A DNA stretch of 64,000 bases from Thiorhodovibrio litoralis (GCF_033954455.1 NZ_CP121473.1:2590501-2654500), one strand, 5' to 3'. Shown: positions 1 to 8,990, counted from the stretch's first letter. Notes: generated by a model not told the origin, from the sequence alone. A program made the numbers and translations.

Positions 1-527
1 ACGCCGTCCAGATCAGCGCCAGCGTAGGCCATTTGCATCACGGTCGCACCGCCGAAGCAGTAGCCAACGGCGGCGAGCTTGTCCGCGTCGACGGCCGGGT
101 CGGCGGCCAGTATTTCCAGCCCTTTCAGCGCGCGTGCTTGCCAGGCATCGACATGCTCGGTGATCTGCTGCATCCAGCCCTTGGCATCGGGAGCATGGGA
201 GGTGACCTTGTCATCGCCGTACATATCGATGGCGAAGGCGACATAGCCGAGTTCGGCCAGCATTTGTGCGCGCTTCTTGGCATAGTCGTTCAGCCCCCAC
301 CACTCATGTACAACAATGATGCCGGGGCGACGCCCTTCGGTCCCTTCGGGGTAATACAGGTAGCCGGTCAACTCGGTATCACCGTCCTGGTAACGGACGG
401 TCTTGCTTTCGATCTTGGAGGTTCCGGTCTCCGTACTCGTGTTCTCGGATTGATCAGTGGCCGCCTGGGCGTTGACTGCCAGGGCCGAGAGTACGAGGGC
501 GGTCAGCAGGAGTTGGGGCATGCGCAT
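1..527 (-). CDS. Dienelactone hydrolase family protein, secreted (3' end outside window)
   Basis: Alpha/beta hydrolase of the dienelactone hydrolase family; the C-terminal part lies beyond the left edge. The N-terminus MRMPQLLLTALVLSALAVNA is a signal peptide, so the enzyme is probably periplasmic. Visible family motifs are HEWWGLND (oxyanion/substrate region) and GYCFGG, whose Cys is the family nucleophile. The Asp and His of the triad would lie outside the window. A GAAGGA ribosome site 7 bases upstream supports the start at 527; a second ATG at 521 is possible. The substrate cannot be inferred: periplasmic members rarely act on true dienelactones. Confidence 0.85.
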   Translation of the reverse strand, partial: MRMPQLLLTALVLSALAVNAQAATDQSENTSTETGTSKIESKTVRYQDGDTELTGYLYYPEGTEGRRPGIIVVHEWWGLNDYAKKRAQMLAELGYVAFAIDMYGDDKVTSHAPDAKGWMQQITEHVDAWQARALKGLEILAADPAVDADKLAAVGYCFGGATVMQMAYAGADLDG

Positions 528-615
528 AGCGTAATCCTTCGTGGTTGTTTTGGCCTGGATTAGGAAACCAATTGGCCCTGTGCCTGATTTCAGTGCCTCA
601 TTTCAATGTCGGGTT

Positions 616-2076
616 TCATCGGCTGGTGGTACACGAATTTCCCCATTCGACATTGTTGAGCACGATCCACCCATCCTCAAGGGTTCCTGCGGCGACATTG
701 CAGACTAAATCCCAATTTGGTGGATTCAGGATGAACACCTCTTCTGACTGATGCACCCGCACGGCAGTGACACTCGGCGTCCCATCGATGGCATCGTCTA
801 GCGTGGCCAGCGGGCTGCCGTTCTGTACCACCTTCAGGCGCATATCGGCGTAGTTTTTGACGGTGATCTGAATGCTTTCCCCAGGCTCGGGGACAACCGG
901 GTTGAAGTTGGTCGGGCAGTCCACGGTGGCCGGATTAGCGCTTGGCATGGGCACGCTCATGGTGCTTGCCTGCGCGAACTCGCTGCCCAGGGCCTGAGCG
1001 CCGCCCCAGGGTGTTTCGGTCAGGCCCGCGTCCTCGGTGTAGAGCCCGAAATTATTGGGCTCGTTGAAGAATTCGTAACCCACCTCTCCCGATAGATTGT
1101 CGATGAGCAGTGATCTAGTGTAATTCTGGCCGACGATTTTCCAATCGCGCGTTGTGGGGTTGTTGCTGTTCCCGACAGCACCGGATTCCGTCAGATAGAC
1201 AGGGATCGGAAAGGCCGCGACTTCCTGTGCGATTCCGTCATAAGAACTCATTGGGCCACCCGGTACATAGCGGTAAGAATTCAGGCCGATGTAGTCCGCC
1301 CGCTCGCTCGCGATGCCGCAGGCGTAGTACTGAGCGACGACGTCGGTGCCGATCAAGCCGGGGGGAGTCAGACTGGCTTCCGGCGAATCCTGCATGGCGA
1401 CACCGACGGGAGTGCTTAAGCCTTTGCTCTGCAAGTGGGCTTTGGCATCGCGGATCACGGCTTTGATCACGGATGCGTCATGCTTTTCAAGATTGACGGC
1501 GCGCTCGATACACTCTCGCTGAGTTGAGCATTCGGGTGGTGATTCGATATTGGTGACATAATCGTAAATATTGCCGGGGAAAACGACCTCGTTGCCGACT
1601 GAATAGCCGAGGATGTTCTCGTATCCCGAGAAGGCATCGATCACGTCAGTGATGCGCTCCCGCAGTGTGATTGAATAATTCGGATCGACGCGATTGACAT
1701 TGACTTGCTCCGAGGCCATGCCGATCAAGGCGTAAATACCATTTTGCTTCAGCAGATTCATCGTCGCGTCATGTCCCTGGGACAAATCGACGCTGTAAAC
1801 CCGCACCGCATTCACATTCAGCTCAAGCAGGCGCGGCAGAATTTTCTGGGCGAAGTAGTCATGCTCGCTATCGCCGAGCAGATCCTTATTGTGGTTATTC
1901 GAAGCCAGGGCCACGCCCCGAACGATAAACCTAGCCTGGTCGCTGGCTGTTATCAGAGCTTTGCCCTGGGTGGCGATTGGGCCACGGAAGTCTGCCGCAA
2001 GAGCCGTGGTTGCAGCCAAAATTGCACTTGAGGCCAGGGTAATGATGAACGCGTAGCGTGTATATTGGGTATTCAT
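616..2076 (-). CDS. GH72-like secreted glycosidase/glucanosyltransferase
   Basis: 486 residues. Signal peptide at 1-28 (ends ALAAD). The body follows the GH72 (Gas/Gel beta-1,3-glucanosyltransferase) pattern: FIVRGVAL near 50, NAVRVYSVD near 89, GIYALIGMAS near 113, ILGYSVGNEV with E163 as likely acid/base, YYACG then ADYIGLNSYRY near 260, and PVYLTESGAV with E297 as likely nucleophile. A C-terminal domain of about 110 residues is not the CBM43/X8 module of fungal enzymes and I do not recognise it. The start at 2076 is chosen because the signal peptide begins there; an upstream in-frame ATG would add 39 residues without signal character. GH72 is best known from fungi. Substrate unproven; a beta-1,3-glucan is the family expectation. 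Confidence 0.72.
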   Translation of the reverse strand: MNTQYTRYAFIITLASSAILAATTALAADFRGPIATQGKALITASDQARFIVRGVALASNNHNKDLLGDSEHDYFAQKILPRLLELNVNAVRVYSVDLSQGHDATMNLLKQNGIYALIGMASEQVNVNRVDPNYSITLRERITDVIDAFSGYENILGYSVGNEVVFPGNIYDYVTNIESPPECSTQRECIERAVNLEKHDASVIKAVIRDAKAHLQSKGLSTPVGVAMQDSPEASLTPPGLIGTDVVAQYYACGIASERADYIGLNSYRYVPGGPMSSYDGIAQEVAAFPIPVYLTESGAVGNSNNPTTRDWKIVGQNYTRSLLIDNLSGEVGYEFFNEPNNFGLYTEDAGLTETPWGGAQALGSEFAQASTMSVPMPSANPATVDCPTNFNPVVPEPGESIQITVKNYADMRLKVVQNGSPLATLDDAIDGTPSVTAVRVHQSEEVFILNPPNWDLVCNVAAGTLEDGWIVLNNVEWGNSCTTSR

Positions 2077-2259
2077 CGGATGAGTTTCCCCCTGAAGGCT
2101 CGATCTGAAGGCTGGCTTGAGTGGCGGACCATGCGCGCCATTGGATTTGCCAAGCGCTAGCGGGGAGATTTGGGCATGCGGGCAGTTTGACAACCCAGGT
2201 CGCCGGTGGCGGCGGGACGCGGGCGCACCGCGTCCCGTTCTGATAGGGCGCGGGTCGCC

Positions 2260-2457
2260 CTAGCTTTGCGAGTTGGACAGCAGCTTGAAGATCTTGAAGT
2301 TGATGATCCAGAAGCGGAAAAACTGCCAGATGAGCGAGGTGCGGAAATAGCGTGTGAACCTGGTGGGAACCGGCGGGTAGTAAGCCTGCTGATAAGGCTC
2401 GCGGTTTTTAACGGGGACCCGAGGGGGCTCAGAGGGGGCTCCAGCTTCGGTGGTCAT
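2260..2457 (-). CDS. Small conserved-looking protein downstream of SQR
   Basis: 65 residues from the ATG at 2457, which has GGAG nine bases upstream; the ATG at 2472 has no ribosome site. The N-terminus is polar and Pro-rich, the C-terminal half (FRTSLIWQFFRFWIINFKIF region) is aromatic, basic and hydrophobic, suggesting a membrane-surface amphipathic or single transmembrane helix. It follows the SQR gene on the same strand by about 75 bases, so co-transcription is likely. I do not recognise the family. An anchoring or assembly partner of SQR would be a guess from position only. Confidence 0.55.
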   Translation of the reverse strand: MTTEAGAPSEPPRVPVKNREPYQQAYYPPVPTRFTRYFRTSLIWQFFRFWIINFKIFKLLSNSQS

Positions 2458-2534
2458 CAGTATTTGCTCCATATTTTTGTGTTATTTGTAACGCCATGCG
2501 ATCGGCGTCCAGAGAAGACGTTCATCTGGGTGTA

Positions 2535-3995
2535 TCAATCCGGCAGCAGGTGCCAGCCTGGTCCGAGTTTGGCCTGGTAGATGAAGACATGATGCAGGAT
2601 GTACTTCATCCAGTGGCCGGCCAAGCCAATCTCGCCGAAGGTCAAATCCATGTCGCGGCCGTATTCCGGGTACTTTTCGTAGTCCGGTACCACTGGATAT
2701 ACGGTCATGGTGGCGGCCGTTCCCTTGAAGATGTCCGAGCCCGTCGATGCGACGCAGGCGGCGCCGGTTTCGCCCATTGAGGCGCGATGGGTTGGCTCCG
2801 GGGCGCCATTGACCATGTCGCGGATGCTGGCGGCGACGGCGCGACCCATGGCGGCCGAGGGCATCCCGGTGCGTGGCGGCGTCGGGCTGATCTGCGTGCC
2901 TTTAGGGCTTTTCATGACCTTGCTGATCGGATGCGGCGGCGCGAAGGCGATGCCGACCGAGAAGATATTCTTGTAGCTTGGGTTTTGATAGGTGCTCGGC
3001 CAGTCCGCCTTGCTCCATTCCTCATAGGGCCGGGGCGTGTAGTCCGCGTCCACTTTCATCATGCCGTTGGCGGCGAACAGCTTGTCGGTGATGTCGCTGC
3101 CGTCCTGGCCATAGGCCTTGAGTCCGACGCCGGCGAAGGGCGGAATTAACATGGCGAAGTCAAAATCCAGCTCGGCTTCGGTGCCGTCGAGGGTTTCATA
3201 ATGGATCTTGCCGGGCTCGACCTTGGTCACATGCGCGCGGGTGATCCACTCCATGTTGCGCTCGACCATCAGTGACTCGGCGAACACCTTACCGTTGGTC
3301 ATATAGCCGCCGCGCTGGATGTGTACGCCGCCCATGCCGAAGTCGCCGAGCTCGTATTCGTTGCTGATCCACATGATGCGCGCTTTGTCGCGCACCCCGT
3401 TTTGGCGCAGCGCGTGGTCGATGTTGTAGATGTACTCGAATGCCGCGCCCTGACAAGTGCACATGCCATGGCCGGTGCCGACGACAAAATTGCGTGTTTC
3501 GCCGCGCTTCATGGCGGCAATGTTTTCCTGCAGCTGTTCGTTGGCTTCGATCGCATGATCGGGGGTGCAGACTGAGACCGTGTGCCCGCCTTCTGGCCCC
3601 AGACCGGGTGTGGCGCCGAAATTCAGCTTAGGACCGGTGGCGTTGACCAGGTAGTCGTACTCGAGCTTGTCGGTCTGGCCAGCGCGCGACTCGTCGGTGT
3701 ACTCGATGGTCACATAAGGCTTTGCCTGACCGTCGCCCCCGTCTGGATGCACGGACACTGCCTTGGCCTGGCGAAAGTCAACGCCAAGCTTGCGATAGAC
3801 GGGGTCGAGCTCGAAGGTCACCTGCTTTTTCGTCATCTCCCCGACACCCACCCAGATGTTGGAGGGAATCCAATTCCACATGGCTTTGGGCGAGACAACG
3901 GAAATCTGGTGTTCGCTGCCTTTCAGCCAGCGACCGAGATAGCGGGCCACCGTGTGACCGGAAATACCCGCGCCCAGGATAACAACTCGTGCCAT
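2535..3995 (-). CDS. sqr: Sulfide:quinone oxidoreductase (possibly type IV, SqrD-like)
   Basis: 486-residue FAD protein of the SQR/flavocytochrome c flavoprotein group; oxidises sulfide to zero-valent sulfur and passes electrons to quinone at the membrane. The N-terminal dinucleotide motif is VVILGAGISGHTVARYL; VNATGPKLNF is the second FAD motif; GTGHGMCTCQGAAFEYIYN holds a Cys pair likely to include redox-active cysteines, with further Cys near CVAST. No signal peptide and no transmembrane helix, but the C-terminus (WMKYILHHVFIYQAKLGPGW) is amphipathic, as in membrane-attached SQRs. AGGAG lies 8 bases before the start. The length and Cys pattern suggest type IV rather than type I; the subtype is from memory and needs a tree. 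Confidence 0.8.
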   Translation of the reverse strand: MARVVILGAGISGHTVARYLGRWLKGSEHQISVVSPKAMWNWIPSNIWVGVGEMTKKQVTFELDPVYRKLGVDFRQAKAVSVHPDGGDGQAKPYVTIEYTDESRAGQTDKLEYDYLVNATGPKLNFGATPGLGPEGGHTVSVCTPDHAIEANEQLQENIAAMKRGETRNFVVGTGHGMCTCQGAAFEYIYNIDHALRQNGVRDKARIMWISNEYELGDFGMGGVHIQRGGYMTNGKVFAESLMVERNMEWITRAHVTKVEPGKIHYETLDGTEAELDFDFAMLIPPFAGVGLKAYGQDGSDITDKLFAANGMMKVDADYTPRPYEEWSKADWPSTYQNPSYKNIFSVGIAFAPPHPISKVMKSPKGTQISPTPPRTGMPSAAMGRAVAASIRDMVNGAPEPTHRASMGETGAACVASTGSDIFKGTAATMTVYPVVPDYEKYPEYGRDMDLTFGEIGLAGHWMKYILHHVFIYQAKLGPGWHLLPD

Positions 3996-4094
3996 AACAA
4001 AGCTCCTGTTGGTGGTTATGAGTTCGTGACTCTTGTGGTTATTTCGATGCGCACCTAGCCGGCAATTTTTGGCCGGTAATTATGGGAGACGCCC

Positions 4095-4113
4095 GGTGCT
4101 TGAGTGTAGCACC
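4095..4113 (-). terminator. Hairpin just after the dioxygenase gene
   Basis: GGTGCT, 7-base loop, AGCACC begins one base beyond the stop codon of the TauD-type gene. There is no T-run, so factor-independent termination is doubtful; it could stabilise the transcript end. Confidence 0.3.
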
Positions 4114-4114
4114 A

Positions 4115-4990
4115 TCAGGTGTTGCTGATGCGCTCGTAATAACGTGCGCGGTAGAGCAGACGCGGCTGGTCGCCGTCGCCAAACCCGCTGCGGGTGTGCA
4201 GCACATTGTTACTCACCAGCCCCCAGCCGGATTTGAGCCTGCCGTGGAAGTGCCAGGGGCTGGGTGAGCCGAGCAGTTCATTCAAACAATCAACTGCAGC
4301 CTTGGTGGCGGAATCCTCGCGCCAGCGGATGTTGCGCGAGCGCTGGGTGAAGCGCATGTGCAGGCGCCCGTCGGCCGCGACCGAGAACACCGGGCCGGTG
4401 CGGTCCGGGCGCAAGACCTGGCCATCCTGCGTGTGCGCGGGGATGGTCATGCAGTCCGACTGCATGAGTGCGCGAATGTGCGCGGGATTGCGGTCGCGGA
4501 TCAGGATATACAGGATCTCATGGTCCAAGAGTGCATTCTCGCCGCCCTCGAGCGCGGGTTGTACGCAATGCAGCAGCAAGGCGCGAATCTGCTTGTCAGC
4601 TGTGTTGTAATAACCGTCCGTGTGCCAGGCGATGGGGCGGTTGGAGTAGGGGATGAAGTCACGATGGCGCGCGTCCTCCTGCACGGTGAGGGCCGTGATG
4701 GCGTCATCATCGGCGCCGCGATTATGATCGAGACTGTGCAAGCCGAAGGCACGGCCCATGGCCACCGGAATGTCCTTGCTTGGGTCATCCCCGGCGCGGC
4801 TGGCGTAAATGGCCATGTTTGCCTGCTGGCAGCGCTCGAGCAGCGCCTGATGCTCGGCTGCGCTAAGCTGCCGTGGGTCTTTGATCTCGACCACCAGCGC
4901 GCCGAGATCGCGCGGCGCGCGCGACAGCTTCTCCTCGCGCCAACGCGCATAGGCGCTGTCATGGTCGAGGTCGAACGTGGATTCAGTCAT
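4115..4990 (-). CDS. TauD/TfdA-family 2-oxoglutarate Fe(II) dioxygenase
   Basis: 291 residues. The facial triad is visible as H123 and D125 in AWHTDGYYN and H265 in NNVLHTRSGF; Arg residues near 277-281 fit the 2-oxoglutarate carboxylate. The family hydroxylates sulfonates, herbicide-like ethers, amines or amino acids. TauD itself frees sulfite from taurine, which would suit a sulfur oxidiser, but no sulfonate transporter is nearby and the substrate is open. AGGA precedes the ATG. It lies upstream of the SQR gene on the same strand with a spacer of about 120 bases and is divergent from cytochrome b561. Confidence 0.82.
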   Translation of the reverse strand: MTESTFDLDHDSAYARWREEKLSRAPRDLGALVVEIKDPRQLSAAEHQALLERCQQANMAIYASRAGDDPSKDIPVAMGRAFGLHSLDHNRGADDDAITALTVQEDARHRDFIPYSNRPIAWHTDGYYNTADKQIRALLLHCVQPALEGGENALLDHEILYILIRDRNPAHIRALMQSDCMTIPAHTQDGQVLRPDRTGPVFSVAADGRLHMRFTQRSRNIRWREDSATKAAVDCLNELLGSPSPWHFHGRLKSGWGLVSNNVLHTRSGFGDGDQPRLLYRARYYERISNT

Positions 4991-5125
4991 TATTGTGATC
5001 CTGCCAGCCGGGGCGGCGAAGGTTTGTGCGCCTGCGGATTATACTTGGCGTAAATCCATCCGGGCTGCCGCCGGGTGCATGCGGTGGGGCAGTCGCAAGA
5101 ATGTTATATAAGGAGTGATCTGCTG

Positions 5126-5821
5126 ATGCAAATGATCCGTGTCTGGGATGCCCCGACTCGCCTGTTCCACTGGTCCCTGGCGCTGCTGGTGCTGGCGGCT
5201 TTCCTGACTGGGCTGCAGGGTGGGAACTGGATGGTCTGGCACGAGCGTGCCGGCCTTGCCATCCTCGCGCTGCTGGTGTTTCGCCTGGTATGGGGAGTTG
5301 TCGGCTCCACCTATGCCCGCTTTGCCGAGTTTTTGCCGACCCCTGCGCGCGTGCTGGCCTATGTGCGTGGGGGCTGGCATGGCCTCGGGCACAATCCACT
5401 CGGAGCACTGTCGGTATTTGCCCTGCTTGGTGTGCTCTTGTTTCAGGTGCTGACGGGGCTGTTCGCCAACGACGACATTGCCTTTGACGGGCCGCTGTTC
5501 GCGCTGGTGTCAAAAGGGCTCAGCAACAGTTTGGCCGGTTTGCACAGGCAGGCCATCTGGCTGATTGGAGGGCTGATTGGGCTGCATGTTGCCGCGGCAT
5601 TGTTCTACACCCTGGTGCGGCGGCACAACATCATCCGGCCCATGGTGACCGGGGTGAAGCAGGTCGACGCGGGCAGCGACGCAGATTGGGCGCAACCGGC
5701 GCGAGGCGGCGGCCTGCCGGCTCTGCTTCTAGCGCTGGCGCTGGCTGGAGCAGTGGTTTGGGTTGCTGCCGGCGGGCTCTTGGCTCCGCCACCACCGCCA
5801 CCGCCGCCACCTGCCTGGTGA
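5126..5821 (+). CDS. Cytochrome b561-type membrane protein (partner of cytochrome c')
   Basis: 231 residues from the ATG at 5126 (AAGGAG ten bases upstream; an earlier in-frame ATG at 5075 adds a non-family leader). Di-heme cytochrome b561 of the CybB/hydrogenase b type: starts IRVWDAPTRLFHWSL with the first heme His, then His in WHERAG, LHRQAIW and GLHVAA, in four helices. A fifth helix and a Pro run at the C-terminus end the protein. Such genes are known beside cytochrome c' genes in purple bacteria, and here the two converge. It probably moves electrons between quinol and a c-type partner; the physiological role is unsettled. Confidence 0.85.
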   Translation: MQMIRVWDAPTRLFHWSLALLVLAAFLTGLQGGNWMVWHERAGLAILALLVFRLVWGVVGSTYARFAEFLPTPARVLAYVRGGWHGLGHNPLGALSVFALLGVLLFQVLTGLFANDDIAFDGPLFALVSKGLSNSLAGLHRQAIWLIGGLIGLHVAAALFYTLVRRHNIIRPMVTGVKQVDAGSDADWAQPARGGGLPALLLALALAGAVVWVAAGGLLAPPPPPPPPPAW

Positions 5822-5823
5822 CA

Positions 5824-5864
5824 CGCCGTGGCGGGTGCCCGGATAGCCGAGACCCGCCACGGCG
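5824..5864. terminator. Perfect 13-bp inverted repeat between convergent genes
   Basis: CGCCGTGGCGGGT and its exact reverse complement ACCCGCCACGGCG flank a 15-base loop, immediately after the b561 stop and before the cytochrome c' stop. Likely a shared transcript end for both genes, although neither side has a long T-run. Confidence 0.65.
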
Positions 5865-5889
5865 CTAAAGCTGTGAAAGGATCGACTGA

Positions 5890-6357
5890 TCAGTCGTCCT
5901 TGCGGAACTTCTTATGGCACGCCTTGCAGGATTCGCCAAGTGCGCCAAATGCCTGCTTGACCTCGGCTTCGTCGCCCATGGCGGCGACTTCAGCCATGTT
6001 GTTGGCGGCGGCGACAAAATCCCCTGCTACCTTGCCAACCTCGGCCTGATCGGTGAAGAGTTCAGGCTTCACGCGGGTTTCGACACCATTGACGGCCTTG
6101 TCGGTGCCTGGGCCATAGAGGGCGCCCATGCCAGAATTGGCGATGCCGGCGATGGCGTCGGCTGCTTTCTGAACTTGCTGCTGGTTGTAGTCGCCGGCGA
6201 GGTTGGCTTTGATCTTGCTCATGTTCCATGACATGAAGGTATACCCGGCCTGACGGGTGAGGATTTGCTCCTCGGGCTTCATGTCGGCGGCGATGGCAGC
6301 GCCAGCGAGACCAATAGACAGAAGAGCCGTGGCTGAGAAAGAGACAATAGACTTCAT
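5890..6357 (-). CDS. cycP: Cytochrome c'
   Basis: 155 residues with a signal peptide (cleavage near AIAAD) and a single C-terminal heme site CKACH (C144, C147, H148), the layout of class II four-helix cytochromes c'. These periplasmic high-spin hemoproteins bind NO and CO and are linked to NO resistance. Length is normal for the family. It converges with the cytochrome b561 gene, matching the known pairing. The 5' side carries two short tandem-repeat tracts (6377-6418 and 6491-6550). Confidence 0.93.
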   Translation of the reverse strand: MKSIVSFSATALLSIGLAGAAIAADMKPEEQILTRQAGYTFMSWNMSKIKANLAGDYNQQQVQKAADAIAGIANSGMGALYGPGTDKAVNGVETRVKPELFTDQAEVGKVAGDFVAAANNMAEVAAMGDEAEVKQAFGALGESCKACHKKFRKDD

Positions 6358-6376
6358 GAGAGTTACTCCGTTGGTT

Positions 6377-6418
6377 GAAAAAATCGGGTTGAAAAAGTTG
6401 GGTTGGAATAATCGGGAC
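6377..6418. repeat. Three 14-bp degenerate tandem units in the cycP leader
   Basis: Units GAAAAAATCGGGTT, GAAAAAGTTGGGTT and GGAATAATCGGGAC run head to tail 20 bases upstream of the cytochrome c' start. They are AT-richer than the surroundings and lie in the presumed 5' untranslated region. Confidence 0.6.
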
Positions 6419-6490
6419 TCGAAAGGTCGCAGCCAAGAGCCTGACCGGCGGCCGCCAGCAGGGCGTCGGTCAAGACGGATGCCTGCGGGG

Positions 6491-6550
6491 GGTTCCGGCG
6501 GGGGTTCCGGCGGTGATTCCTGCGGTGATTCCGGCGGGAACCCTGGCGGG
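6491..6550. repeat. Five 12-bp tandem units upstream of cycP
   Basis: GGTTCCGGCGGG-type units repeat five times (units 1 and 2 differ only in the last base; the fifth is more diverged). They occupy the roughly 315-base space between cycP and folD, which otherwise holds no gene I can support. Confidence 0.75.
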
Positions 6551-6671
6551 GGCTTGGTCCGCGATGAACCGCGACCCTATGCGATGTGGGTGATTTTACC
6601 TGAAAGTCAACGCTCGGCGTTGCCGGATACAGCATAAACGTGGAAGTGGCGGATTCCCGGTCGCAGTGTTT

Positions 6672-7529
6672 TCAGCCATCAGTCATGCCTTCGGCCGCTT
6701 GCAGGGTGTTTTCGAGCAAGCTGGCGATGGTCATCGGGCCGACGCCGCCCGGGACGGGGGTAATCCAGGCCGCCCGCTCGCGGGCGCTGTCGAAGTCAAC
6801 ATCCCCGCACAAGCGCCCGTCCTGATCGCGATTCATCCCGACGTCAATGACCAGCGCGCCCGGTTTGACCCAATCGCCCGGGACGAAACGCGCGCGGCCG
6901 ATGGCGACCACCAGCACGTCGGCGGCTTGCGCTTTGGCCGCGAGATCGCGAGTGCGACTGTGGCAGACGCTGATGGTACAGCGCGCGGCGAGCAGTTCAA
7001 GCGCCATTGGTCGCCCGACGATATTCGACTGGCCAATCACAACCGCATCCAAGCCTTCAAGTGACTGGCCGGTGTGTGACAATAAGGTCATGACGCCTTT
7101 GGGGGTGCAGGGGCGCATCAGCGGCATGCGCAGCGACAGTCGCCCGACATTGTAGGGATGAAAGCCGTCGACATCCTTGGCCGGATCGATGCGCTCGATC
7201 ACCGCTTCTGGGTCGATCTGCGCTGGCAAAGGCAACTGCACCAGGATGCCGTGAATACGCGCATCCGTGTTGAGTTTGTCGATCAGCGCTAAGAGTTCGG
7301 CCTCGCTGGTGTCTTGCGGCAGCTCATGCAACTCGGAGAGAAATCCCACTTCATCGCAGGCTTTGTGCTTGTTGCGCACATAGACCTGAGAGGCGGGATT
7401 GGCACCTACGAGCACCACGGCCAACCCGGGCCGCGAGCCGCCCGCCTGCAGGCGGGTTTCAACCTTGGCTTTGAGGTCGGTGCGAATCGTCGCGGCGATT
7501 TGCTTGCCGTCGAGAATCTGTGCGCTCAT
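6672..7529 (-). CDS. folD: Methylenetetrahydrofolate dehydrogenase/cyclohydrolase
   Basis: 285 residues from the ATG at 7529, the usual FolD length and N-terminus ([15 protein letters not shown]); the open frame extends upstream but without homology. The bifunctional enzyme interconverts 5,10-methylene- and 10-formyl-tetrahydrofolate with NADP. Signatures: [16 protein letters not shown] with the catalytic Lys, [10 protein letters not shown], the dinucleotide motif [18 protein letters not shown], and [13 protein letters not shown]. Cytosolic. It stands alone, divergent from the GlgC paralogue. Confidence 0.96.
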   Translation of the reverse strand: MSAQILDGKQIAATIRTDLKAKVETRLQAGGSRPGLAVVLVGANPASQVYVRNKHKACDEVGFLSELHELPQDTSEAELLALIDKLNTDARIHGILVQLPLPAQIDPEAVIERIDPAKDVDGFHPYNVGRLSLRMPLMRPCTPKGVMTLLSHTGQSLEGLDAVVIGQSNIVGRPMALELLAARCTISVCHSRTRDLAAKAQAADVLVVAIGRARFVPGDWVKPGALVIDVGMNRDQDGRLCGDVDFDSARERAAWITPVPGGVGPMTIASLLENTLQAAEGMTDG

Positions 7530-7775
7530 GGGTGAAAGTCTCTGTCTTGGAAAGGGGCGTCTGCAGTTGCAAGGCGCTCGGGGCCGATGAACCAACCCCG
7601 CATGATAGCGCCTTGTCGGTGTTGACGGCACCCTTGCGCGCAAAACAGGCATGCTATCCTTGCGCGCCCCGGAAATCGGCTGAGACGATTCGATCTGAAA
7701 GTAGATCCTGAGTCTTGGCCTGTGTGACCGTCCCCTGTATGACCTTCCGTAGGGAAAGCCGAAGGAGAATTTGCA

Positions 7776-8990
7776 GTGCCCAGCGATACCTTGACCTTTC
7801 TGGTCGCCACCGAGCGTGGCGCGCCTGCTGAACTGACCGAAGAACGCGCCAAGGCAGCCGTGCCCTTTGGCGGCAAATACCGGGTGATCGACTTCTCGCT
7901 TGCCAACTGTTTGCATTCTGGACTGCGGCAAATTCTCGTTCTGACACAATACAAATCCCATTCGCTGCACAAGCATCTGCGCGACGGCTGGGCACTGTTC
8001 AATGCGGAACTTGGCGAGTTCATCACCCCGCTACCGCCACAAATGCGCGTCGATGGTGGCTGGTATCTGGGCGTTGTGGATGCCTTGCGGCAAAACCGGT
8101 ACCTGATTGAGCGCAGTTCCGCGTGGCGTTTGTTGCTGCTCGACGGTGGGGTCGTCTACCGCATGGATTACGCCGAGCTGCTGCGCTGGCACGATGAGCA
8201 GGAGGCGCAAATCACTGCCGCATTGCGTCCGATCACGGATGAGTCCGCGGCAAGCGCTTACCGGATTGACTGCGATGATGCTGGCCGGATTCTGGAACTG
8301 CATGGTCCTGCTCCAACCCAGCCGCCGACCCAGCCGCCGACAGGTTTGGCGCCGATGGGCGTGGTGGTGGTCAACAAAGACTATCTGCTTAAGCATCTGG
8401 ACCATCTGATTCGAGTCAGCAATGGTCAGGCCGAGGCGGATTTCGTGGCAACCTTGCTCAAGCATTCCGGTGGCGCGTGCGCGATGGGATATCGCTTTGG
8501 CGGAGAGCGTGGGCGGGTATCGCAGGATCGCTACTGGAGCGACCTGGGCTCTGTGGATGCCTACTATCGAGCGCACATGACATTGCTCGAATCGCGCCCG
8601 TCAATCGACCTCTATCAACCCGGCTGGAACATTCTTACCTATCAGGGTCAGCACCCGCCGGCGCGCACCGTGCCAGGGCCCAGTTCGGGCAGCGAGGGGG
8701 TCTTCGTGAATTCCATGCTGGCGGCGGGGACCCTTATCCGCGGTGGTGCCGTCAATCGCTCGGTGTTTTTTTCCTGTGTCAAGGTTGATGACGGCGCCAT
8801 CGTCGATGGTGCTATTTTGTTCGATCGCGTTCAGGTCGGCGCAGGTGCAGAGCTTAACCGCTGCATACTCGACAAAGACGTGGTGGTCTCGCCAGGGGCG
8901 CGCATCGGCGTTGATCGCAAAGAAGATCGCGCGCGCTTTTTCGTCTCGCCCGAGGGCGTGGTGGTGGTGCCGAAGGGTGCGCGGGTTTAG
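7776..8990 (+). CDS. GlgC-family protein lacking catalytic residues
   Basis: 404 residues from a GTG with AAGGAG nine bases upstream. Clear relative of ADP-glucose pyrophosphorylase ([48 protein letters not shown], and a C-terminal left-handed helix of hexapeptides ending in [10 protein letters not shown]). However, the nucleotide loop GGRGTRL of active enzymes aligns with TERGAPA (residues 12-18), and the GDH that carries the metal-binding catalytic Asp (D142 in E. coli) reads DGGVVY (123-128), with Gly at the Asp position. The rest is well kept, so this is not ordinary decay. A regulatory subunit of an active GlgC elsewhere, or a sugar-nucleotide sensor, is my inference. Confidence 0.85.
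   Translation: MPSDTLTFLVATERGAPAELTEERAKAAVPFGGKYRVIDFSLANCLHSGLRQILVLTQYKSHSLHKHLRDGWALFNAELGEFITPLPPQMRVDGGWYLGVVDALRQNRYLIERSSAWRLLLLDGGVVYRMDYAELLRWHDEQEAQITAALRPITDESAASAYRIDCDDAGRILELHGPAPTQPPTQPPTGLAPMGVVVVNKDYLLKHLDHLIRVSNGQAEADFVATLLKHSGGACAMGYRFGGERGRVSQDRYWSDLGSVDAYYRAHMTLLESRPSIDLYQPGWNILTYQGQHPPARTVPGPSSGSEGVFVNSMLAAGTLIRGGAVNRSVFFSCVKVDDGAIVDGAILFDRVQVGAGAELNRCILDKDVVVSPGARIGVDRKEDRARFFVSPEGVVVVPKGARV

Noticed and set aside
2535-3995. Flavocytochrome c sulfide dehydrogenase flavoprotein
   Set aside because: No Tat/Sec signal and no cytochrome subunit gene beside it; SQR fits better.
6363-6635. Minus-strand frame with Arg-Asn repeats upstream of cycP
   Set aside because: Translation of the 12-bp array; no ribosome site and no protein-like features.
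7530-7976. N-terminal extension of FolD
   Set aside because: The frame is open, but FolD length and homology begin at 7529 and the extension overlaps the divergent gene.
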